This document shows positions 55,200 through 61,790 of a DNA stretch of 64,000 nt, piece after piece. Position 1 is the stretch's first letter, and each line of letters starts with the position of its first letter. The stretch covers positions 18,794 to 82,793 of the forward strand of contig QCDR01000005.1 of NCBI GenBank assembly GCA_003278705.1, read 5' to 3'. Both the position numbers and the translations under genes were made by a program. This stretch comes from Prochlorococcus sp. AG-355-J23. Its GTDB lineage: Bacteria > Cyanobacteriota > Cyanobacteriia > PCC-6307 > Cyanobiaceae. The notes under the pieces were generated by a model. It had not been told where the DNA came from, did not search any database, and saw only the letters and a list, made by a program, of their open reading frames with translations.

Positions 55200-56111
55200 T
55201 TAAAAAAAAGAAGTTTGGATTCCACTTTTTTCTTTTAATTCCTTAAGACTATTTATTTTTAATTTTGAAGTTTCCCAGTTTTCATGTGTGCCTGATACTA
55301 ATCCAATATTATCTCTCAACCACTTTTTCATTTCTTTTTCAAGTTTTAATATCTCTTTACCCCAATGAGGTCCACTCTTATCGATTTCAATCCAACCTAA
55401 AGATCTATGTGCTCTCAACCTTTGTGTGAAATTATTTGTTATGCCAATTTGTTGTTCTCCTTTTCTTTCTAGTAAGTAAAACCAAGATTGTTTCCCTGGA
55501 TTAAAACCATACTCTGCACAAACTGGACAACCTGTCTTATCTCTACCAGTTCTTTCATAAGGAGTTGTTTGCCAAGTATGACCTTTATTACATTTCCATT
55601 TTTTAACTTTATTACTTCCTGAGGTTACAGTTTTTGGATCCCAACCATCTGCCTCTGCAGCAATATTTGGAAACAGAGTTTCTAAATCATTAAATCCCAA
55701 ACTAACTTTTTGGTTACTGCAAAATGGACAATTACTTTTGCTCTCTGTTCTATGTTTAATCATAGTTTGCCAAGTATGACCTTTATTACATTTCCAGGGC
55801 ATTTTTGTATGACTTCCTGCACCGATCTGTTTAGGATCCCAACCATCTGCCTCTGCAGCAATATTTGGAAACAGAGTTTCTAAATCATTAAACCCAGTCC
55901 ATATTTTTCTATTTGCACAATATGGGCACCATGTATTGTAAGAAATCCGATCATTTATTTTTACTTTCCAACTATGACCTTTTTTGCACTTCCAGGTCAT
56001 TTTTTTATTACTTCCTGAGGTTACAGTTTGAGGATCCCAACCATCTGCCTCTGCAGCAACTTTTGGATGCAAAGTTGCTAAGTCATTGAGGCCAGGAATC
56101 AGTTTTCGCAT
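55200..56111 (-). CDS. Triplicated zinc-ribbon (treble-clef-like) protein with GIY-YIG-like C-terminal region
   Basis: Three ~66-aa units GFNDLETLFPNIAAEADGWDPK...WKCNKGHTWQ...CPxC; C-terminal FYLLERKGEQQIGITNNFTQRLRAHR. Confidence 0.75.
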   Translation of the reverse strand: MRKLIPGLNDLATLHPKVAAEADGWDPQTVTSGSNKKMTWKCKKGHSWKVKINDRISYNTWCPYCANRKIWTGFNDLETLFPNIAAEADGWDPKQIGAGSHTKMPWKCNKGHTWQTMIKHRTESKSNCPFCSNQKVSLGFNDLETLFPNIAAEADGWDPKTVTSGSNKVKKWKCNKGHTWQTTPYERTGRDKTGCPVCAEYGFNPGKQSWFYLLERKGEQQIGITNNFTQRLRAHRSLGWIEIDKSGPHWGKEILKLEKEMKKWLRDNIGLVSGTHENWETSKLKINSLKELKEKSGIQTSFF

Positions 56112-56220
56112 AAAACTAATTTACTGCAATTAAGTAAATTAGAAATCTAAAAGTTTTCAATAAAAAAAGATGTTATCCATGCTTAATTTCGTTCGCAGAA
56201 AACTATTCATAATCCTTATG

Positions 56221-56242
56221 AATATGACACTAATATGACACC
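56221..56242 (+). repeat. Tandem 11-bp repeat pair (site B')
   Basis: aatatgacact|aatatgacacc. Confidence 0.92.
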
Positions 56243-56282
56243 TCTTCAGTTGTATCAGGAGGTTTGATTAGGTTGCGTAAAC

Positions 56283-56304
56283 GATATGACACCAATATGA
56301 CACT
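56283..56304 (+). repeat. Tandem 11-bp repeat pair (site C')
   Basis: gatatgacacc|aatatgacact; a further half-site gatatgact lies at 56327-56335. Confidence 0.9.
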
Positions 56305-56348
56305 AATTTAATCCTTGAAATCAACTGATATGACTGACTTTTACTCTG

Positions 56349-56381
56349 TATGTTTTTATCAATAGCGAATATACTACTTAA
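56349..56381 (+). repeat. att-like core, distal displaced copy of argJ 3' end
   Basis: TAT GTT TTT ATC AAT AGC GAA TAT ACT ACT TAA; last eight codons (INSEYTT*) differ only at third positions. Confidence 0.9.
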
Positions 56382-56616
56382 GTTTTAGTAAATCTAATGG
56401 TAGATATTCATTTATATATAGAAACAGTATTGTTAAAGTTCCAATTACAGAGCCTATAAAACCTCCAAAAAAATTAACTAATAATCCAGATTGTCTAATT
56501 ATTGCTTCTTCTTTTTTTTCTTCTTCAAAATTAGGAGAATCAACTACTTTTAAGCGCTTATTGGTTGTTGGTTGTTTAAGTTGTTGGTGTCGGATGAGGG
56601 CTTCGAAATCAGGCAT
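56374..56616 (-). CDS. Small membrane protein downstream of ParA
   Basis: MPDFEALIRHQQLKQ...LLVNFFGGFIGSVIGTLTILFLYINEYLP; ATG at 56616 preferred; stop lies inside the distal argJ-end copy. Confidence 0.6.
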   Translation of the reverse strand: MPDFEALIRHQQLKQPTTNKRLKVVDSPNFEEEKKEEAIIRQSGLLVNFFGGFIGSVIGTLTILFLYINEYLPLDLLKLK

Positions 56617-57221
56617 GGAATTTGTGAGGCAATTGAACAATAAGCAGACCAGCCCGTCATTCGACGAGGATCTGATCTGCCTAAATCGTCTACAGCTTCA
56701 AATACAGCATTGCCGGAGGCTTCTGCTTTATCAAATGCTGAGAGTAAGGGTATAAATGTATCAAAAACATATAAACCAAAATTTTCTAGAGCTGCTTTGG
56801 CTTGTTGCGCTGCTTTTTGCTGTCTAAAATCAACTTTTACTATTGCTACAGCATGGTTAACTTTTAAGTTGCTTAATAAATTAGCTAGTTCAACAGTTAA
56901 TTCTACTGATCTTGCTTTTGCAGTTGTAGGTAAGATAACTAAATCTGAACCATACGCTAAGTGTTTAAGTTCTTCTTGATCACTGCTAGCTTGGCCATCA
57001 GTTATTACAATTTCTGATGATCTTGATGCTTTAGCAGCTGAATTGACGGGGAAAACTGGAAATGGAAGGTTGCCTCTTGATGCGTATGCTAAAGCAGATC
57101 TATTCTTGTCGGCATCGACTATGCAAACTTTTTTACCTTCAGAATGCCAAACACTTGCAAGGTGAATACTTGTACAGGTCTTGGCCACCCCCCCTTTTTG
57201 TCCGCAAACGGTAATGAACAA
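56550..57221 (-). CDS. ParA-family ATPase (orphan)
   Basis: Deviant Walker A GQKGGVAKTCTSIHLA, CIVDADKNRSALAYA. Confidence 0.9.
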   Translation of the reverse strand: MFITVCGQKGGVAKTCTSIHLASVWHSEGKKVCIVDADKNRSALAYASRGNLPFPVFPVNSAAKASRSSEIVITDGQASSDQEELKHLAYGSDLVILPTTAKARSVELTVELANLLSNLKVNHAVAIVKVDFRQQKAAQQAKAALENFGLYVFDTFIPLLSAFDKAEASGNAVFEAVDDLGRSDPRRMTGWSAYCSIASQIPCLISKPSSDTNNLNNQQPISA

Positions 57222-57371
57222 TTTTTTATTTTTATTTCTCTTACTTTGGAGAATAATTTCTTAATGTCAAGAGAAATTGATTTTTAATTCTTTAAAACTT
57301 ATTTTTTGAAATATTTTAAAGAAGTTAATATTTTTAGATAACCTTATAAAGTTCCTTATTTAAATTGGCTA

Positions 57372-58334
57372 GTGAAGAAAAGAATTGGATTAGGTACGTG
57401 GTCCTGGGGGAATAAGCTTTTCTGGAATTACCAATCTACAAATGACGATGATTTACGTGAGACATATGATGAAGCGTTACGAAGAGGTTTTGATCTAATT
57501 GATACTGCAGATTCTTACGGTACTGGGAATCTTCAGGGTAGAAGTGAATTGTTGATAGGAAAATTTTTACTAAATACTCCTTCAGCAAAGAAAAAAAGAA
57601 TTCAAATAGCAACCAAACTTGCACCTTATCCCTGGAGAATAGGTAATAGAGGCTTCAATAAACCTTTTTTGAAAAGTTTAGAGAGACTTAATAACAAATT
57701 AGATATAGTGCAATTACATTGGTCAACTGCAAAATACAATCCTTGGCAGGAATTAGGGCTGTTGAATAATCTTTGCGATTTTAAAGATGAAGGCTTTGAT
57801 TTTCAAATAGGTTTATCAAATATAGGCCCTAAAAGATTGATGAAATTAATTAATTTTTTAGCAAAAAGAGATCAGCACTTAAAGAGTGTTCAAATACAGT
57901 TTTCTTTGCTTGCTCCCGATTTAGGAAAACAATATCAGGTAAAAAAAATTTGCGACGAAAATAATATTGATTTCTTTGCTTATAGTCCTTTGTCCTTTGG
58001 AATACTTTGTATTGATCCGGATAAAGAAGAAAATAAAGAAAAAAGTTTTATTCGTAATTCCTTATTTGAAAACTATAAAAAACCAACATATGAATTGCGG
58101 AGGTGTCTAAAAAGAATTGCGCATCAAAGATCAGTTTCCCAAGCGCAAGTAGCAATTAATTGGTGTTGTTATCAAGGAACTATTCCATTAGTTGGAATGC
58201 GAAAAAAATCTCAAGTTATAGATATATCTAATGTATTTAATTGGAATTTAAAAAAAAATGAATTTAAAGTACTTCAGGAGGTTTCACAAAAATGTTTAAA
58301 AAAAATGCCGAAAAATCCTTTTTCGAGTAATTAA
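57372..58334 (+). CDS. Aldo/keto reductase
   Basis: IGLGTWSWGN, FDLIDTADSYG, ATKLAPYPWR, IQFSLLAPDLGKQ. Confidence 0.9.
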   Translation: MKKRIGLGTWSWGNKLFWNYQSTNDDDLRETYDEALRRGFDLIDTADSYGTGNLQGRSELLIGKFLLNTPSAKKKRIQIATKLAPYPWRIGNRGFNKPFLKSLERLNNKLDIVQLHWSTAKYNPWQELGLLNNLCDFKDEGFDFQIGLSNIGPKRLMKLINFLAKRDQHLKSVQIQFSLLAPDLGKQYQVKKICDENNIDFFAYSPLSFGILCIDPDKEENKEKSFIRNSLFENYKKPTYELRRCLKRIAHQRSVSQAQVAINWCCYQGTIPLVGMRKKSQVIDISNVFNWNLKKNEFKVLQEVSQKCLKKMPKNPFSSN

Positions 58335-58342
58335 TTAAATTT

Positions 58343-58480
58343 TTAGCTAGCTATGTTCTTATTTTTTTTGATTTGACAACCACTATTCCATAGTTCATTG
58401 GGAAATTTTTCACCAGTGAATCTAATAACTTTTGGTTTGAGATTTATTATCAAGTCATTTAGTTTTTTATTAGATTCCAT
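58343..58480 (-). CDS. Small hypothetical protein (45 aa), not in ORF track
   Basis: MESNKKLNDLIINLKPKVIRFTGEKFPNELWNSGCQIKKNKNIAS*. Confidence 0.45.
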   Translation of the reverse strand: MESNKKLNDLIINLKPKVIRFTGEKFPNELWNSGCQIKKNKNIAS

Positions 58481-58634
58481 TTTGCAAGATTGGATTTCTT
58501 AATAAGATAAATTAATTTAAAACTTATCTTCTCAGTATTTATACTTATAAAATTAAAAAAATTCTTTTTAATACAATTAATTGCAGCAATATTTACACTC
58601 TCATAAATTATCCACTACAACTTCTTAGTTATTT

Positions 58635-58660
58635 AAAAAAGTGGAGTCCTTCCAGACTCC
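58635..58660 (-). terminator. Rho-independent terminator of ssrA
   Basis: Minus strand GGAGTC-TGGAAG-GACTCC stem-loop followed by ACTTTTTT. Confidence 0.8.
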
Positions 58661-58664
58661 TCGT

Positions 58665-58925
58665 ATCATTTGGTTGATAAGGCTGATATAACCCCATCTC
58701 CTTTAGGATCAAGCAGCAACTGGTGCTGTTTGACGGGAGAAACTAACGATTTTGTTAGCATTTGTGTTTTTGCTCTAACCGAGCCGGCTTCAGTCACCTT
58801 CCTTATGCCCCGTCGAAACCATTACAACCCCAAATAGTGGAGTTGAGCGGAATCGAACCGCTGTCCGAAACATCGGTTGAGATCACCTAGTCCAATTGGA
58901 CATTTATATTCTGACAGGCAAAATG
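58665..58925 (-). ncRNA. ssrA: Circularly permuted two-piece tmRNA (approximate ends)
   Basis: Minus strand: TPsiC arm GGTTCGATTCC and CAACTCCA precede the 5' half GGGGTTGTAATGGTTTCGACGGGG; tag ORF 58709-58759 encodes ANKIVSFSRQTAPVAA*. Confidence 0.93.
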
Positions 58926-58961
58926 GTTATTGAATAGTTTTTTTACTAAGTTTTATCGTAT

Positions 58962-60086
58962 ATGAATGTAGTGGCATCATCTCCGGAGGGACTAGAGAAA
59001 TCTTTAGCAGAAGAAATTTCAAATTTAGGCGGCTTTAATATTAATACTTATAAAAGATTTATTAATTTTGAATGTGATTTTGAAACTTTTTATAGAGTTC
59101 ATTTCTATTCCAGATTAGCTTTTCGTTTTTATAGAGAAATTGCAAGTTTTAATTGCTATGACAAGCAATCTTTATATGCGGGGGTTAGAGATTCATTTGA
59201 TTGGTTAAATTGGTTGCACTTTGATAAAACGTTTAATGTTCAAGTGACTGGGAGAACATCTTCTTTAAGTCATACTCATTTCACTGCTCTTGAAGTAAAA
59301 AATTCCATAACTGATTTGCAACAGGCAGTTTGGAATAAAAGATCAAATATTTCTCTAGCTAATCCTGATTTTATAATTCATCTGCATTTAAATAATAATA
59401 AAGCAATTCTCAGTCTTCAAAGCAGCGTTGAAAGCTTACACAAAAGAGGTTATAGACCCGCAATTGGAAATGCTCCATTAAAAGAAAATTTAGCTTCTGG
59501 ATTAATAAATATGACTCAATGGAATGGCAAAGTTCCATTAATAGATTTTATGTGCGGTTCGGGAACTTTTTTAATTGAGGCAGTCAACCAATACCTTGGA
59601 GTTCCCATAAATATTGATCAAGTATATCTTTTTGAGAATTGGTTGGACTTTAGGAAAGATATTTATCTTAATGAAAAAAATAAGGCAAAAAATAAAATTA
59701 TAAATTATGAAAAATTGCCAACAATAATAGGATGTGAAATTAATAAAAAGGTTTTTGAGCAGGCGAATGTAAACATATCATTAGCTGGACTAGAAAATTA
59801 TATTGAGCTTATAAATAATGATTTTTTAGCACTTCAATTAAGTTGTACTCCTGGGATAATCATATGTAATCCTCCATACGGCAAAAAATTAGGCGATGAA
59901 AATGAATTGATTTATTTATATGAACAAATGGGAATCTTCCTAAAGAATAATTTTTCAGGTTGGGAATTTTGGCTGCTAAGTGGAAATCCAAAACTTACAA
60001 AATACTTGAAAATGAAATCTTCATTGAAAATTCCTGTTAGTAATGGGGGAATAGATTGTAGATGGATAAAGTATTTAATAAGGTAA
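58962..60086 (+). CDS. THUMP-domain / UPF0020-type RNA methyltransferase (RlmL-like)
   Basis: ASSPEGLEKSLAEEISNLGG, DFMCGSGTFLIEAV, IICNPPYGKKLG. Confidence 0.88.
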   Translation: MNVVASSPEGLEKSLAEEISNLGGFNINTYKRFINFECDFETFYRVHFYSRLAFRFYREIASFNCYDKQSLYAGVRDSFDWLNWLHFDKTFNVQVTGRTSSLSHTHFTALEVKNSITDLQQAVWNKRSNISLANPDFIIHLHLNNNKAILSLQSSVESLHKRGYRPAIGNAPLKENLASGLINMTQWNGKVPLIDFMCGSGTFLIEAVNQYLGVPINIDQVYLFENWLDFRKDIYLNEKNKAKNKIINYEKLPTIIGCEINKKVFEQANVNISLAGLENYIELINNDFLALQLSCTPGIIICNPPYGKKLGDENELIYLYEQMGIFLKNNFSGWEFWLLSGNPKLTKYLKMKSSLKIPVSNGGIDCRWIKYLIR

Positions 60087-60087
60087 T

Positions 60088-60489
60088 TTATTTTTTGCCT
60101 AAAACGGCTTTTGTTGTCTTGCCTAAACCCTCTAATGTTTGAGGAAGATATGGTCCTTTGGCTAATTTTCCTCCAAGTTTTAAACTTAAGCCTGCAAGAA
60201 CTAAATCGATAAATATTATTAGTAATAAATTATATTCAATATTCCAGTTATTATATTTTGTTAGAAAAAGGTAGAAAATAATATGTATGCAAATTAGTAC
60301 TAATAATAATAATGTGCTGCCAATTGCCAAAAATATTCCACCACTAATTAATCTTCTTTTTTCTCTATCTACTTCTTGAAGAGCTATTCTTACATGCAAA
60401 TCCATAACTGAACTTGCAATCGCTGAAATTCTGGAGGCGGTATTTGCAAAGTTTTTATTTTTTGGTTTTTCCATATTATTTTCTACCAC
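60088..60489 (-). CDS. Phage holin superfamily/DUF1469-like membrane protein
   Basis: Two hydrophobic segments, ASSVMDLHVRIALQEVDREKRRLISGGIFLAIGSTLLLL. Confidence 0.65.
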   Translation of the reverse strand: MVENNMEKPKNKNFANTASRISAIASSVMDLHVRIALQEVDREKRRLISGGIFLAIGSTLLLLVLICIHIIFYLFLTKYNNWNIEYNLLLIIFIDLVLAGLSLKLGGKLAKGPYLPQTLEGLGKTTKAVLGKK

Positions 60490-60937
60490 TGTTTAGTAGC
60501 GTTCCTATTAGTAAACCAATACCAGCCGCAATAGCAATAGATAATAATGGTTTTTTTCTTATAGGACTTTCTATTTTTGGTCTAAGTGTATCGTTAAGTT
60601 CTTCTAATAATTCTTCTAATTGACTTTCTATAGGCTCAATTTTTTCTGATATTTCCCAATTGTTTTCTCTTATTGAATCAATGATTTCAAATAGTTGGCT
60701 TTTTATTCTAATTGCTGAGGTTCCACTATGGCTTGCTATTACTTCAACTAAATCGTCAATACTTCCTTTTGTGGCTTCAAGGGTTTGTTGTGCAATGTCA
60801 GGCCATTTTTCTTTTATTAAAGGTATTAAACTGTCAATTTTTTCGAGTAACCATTTTTCCAAGAGAACCTCTCTTTCGGGAAGATTAGATTTATCTTCTT
60901 TATCTTCTACTTCTTTGGGAGGATGATAAGTCTCCAT
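60476..60937 (-). CDS. Conserved hypothetical membrane-anchored protein
   Basis: C-terminal PLLSIAIAAGIGLLIGTLLNSGRK; overlaps the next minus-strand ORF by 14 bp. Confidence 0.7.
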   Translation of the reverse strand: METYHPPKEVEDKEDKSNLPEREVLLEKWLLEKIDSLIPLIKEKWPDIAQQTLEATKGSIDDLVEVIASHSGTSAIRIKSQLFEIIDSIRENNWEISEKIEPIESQLEELLEELNDTLRPKIESPIRKKPLLSIAIAAGIGLLIGTLLNSGRK

Positions 60938-61106
60938 TATTCAAACTTATTTATTTTAAGATTAGACCCATTTTCTTAATTTGGAACCCTTATCTAAATA
61001 ATTGTGGGATTTATATAGAATAAAAACATATAAAAGTTTATTTACATTTTATTTATCTACTCTGTTCTGCAAGAAGCTTTTGTTAAGCTATTACTGGAAT
61101 TATTAA

Positions 61107-61262
61107 ATGAGTTTAAATTTCATCATGGATATTACATTTGCATCATTAATTTTTGCATCTCGCACAATCCCTACAGATTTTGGATTAGTAGCTGCAGCTA
61201 TTGCTGGAGCTGGAAGTTTGCTATTCATCGCTTTAAGATTTGTTCCTGATGCAGGTAATTAA
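61107..61262 (+). CDS. Small single-TM protein (51 aa), not in ORF track
   Basis: MSLNFIMDITFASLIFASRTIPTDFGLVAAAIAGAGSLLFIALRFVPDAGN*. Confidence 0.65.
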   Translation: MSLNFIMDITFASLIFASRTIPTDFGLVAAAIAGAGSLLFIALRFVPDAGN

Positions 61263-61345
61263 ATAAAAGGGACCATCTTTAAGAAAAAATATCTTTATCT
61301 TAACTTTGTTTTGATAATAGATTTTATTTTTTGATCCACCAGATA

Positions 61346-61708
61346 ATGAATAAATGGGTTTTGCTTGAACATAAAGTTTATTCTGCTAATTCTATTGATA
61401 TTCATTATGATTTTCTCGTTGAAAATGGAATAGATTGCTTAACTTGGAAATTTTTAAAACTGCCTTTATTAAATCAAGCTTCTATAGAAATTTATAAGCA
61501 GCCAAATCATAGACTCGTATGGCTATCTAGGATAGAACATGAACTTTCTGATAATAGAGGGTTTGTAAAAAGAATTGATCATGGGATATTTAAAAACGTT
61601 TCTGATAAATTTGACTCTGAATTTTATAGATTTATTTTGGATGGTGAACTTCTTAATGGTTTGTTTGAAATTTCGGCTAATTTTTGCCGATTGAGCAAAA
61701 ATTATTAA
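61346..61708 (+). CDS. LigD 3'-phosphoesterase-domain-like protein
   Basis: WVLLEHKVYSANSIDIHYDFLVENG...HRLVWLSRIEHELSDNRGFVKRIDHG; ATG at 61346 preferred to the TTG at 61331. Confidence 0.6.
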   Translation: MNKWVLLEHKVYSANSIDIHYDFLVENGIDCLTWKFLKLPLLNQASIEIYKQPNHRLVWLSRIEHELSDNRGFVKRIDHGIFKNVSDKFDSEFYRFILDGELLNGLFEISANFCRLSKNY

Positions 61709-61790
61709 TATTCATTTATAAATAAACGTAATAATTCTATTGAGAATTTTTGCAAATTAGTTATTCTTATTTAGCTATTGAGACTTGAGA

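Larger units (their letters stand above)
55079..56381. mobile_element. Putative small integrative element at argJ 3' end (no integrase visible)
   Basis: Flanked by direct copies of the argJ terminus; three internal 11-bp-period tandem repeat pairs; single cargo ORF. Confidence 0.7.

Noticed and set aside
55636-56092. Regularly spaced near-identical DNA blocks that could suggest a CRISPR-like array
   Set aside because: Spacing is 198 bp and in-frame; they are coding repeats of a zinc-ribbon domain, not CRISPR
56561-56979. Plus-strand ORFs over parA
   Set aside because: Antisense to a well-supported ParA ATPase; no domain
58665-58925. Possible integrative element at the tmRNA gene
   Set aside because: tmRNA genes are common integration sites, but I saw no duplicated ssrA end or repeat pairs nearby
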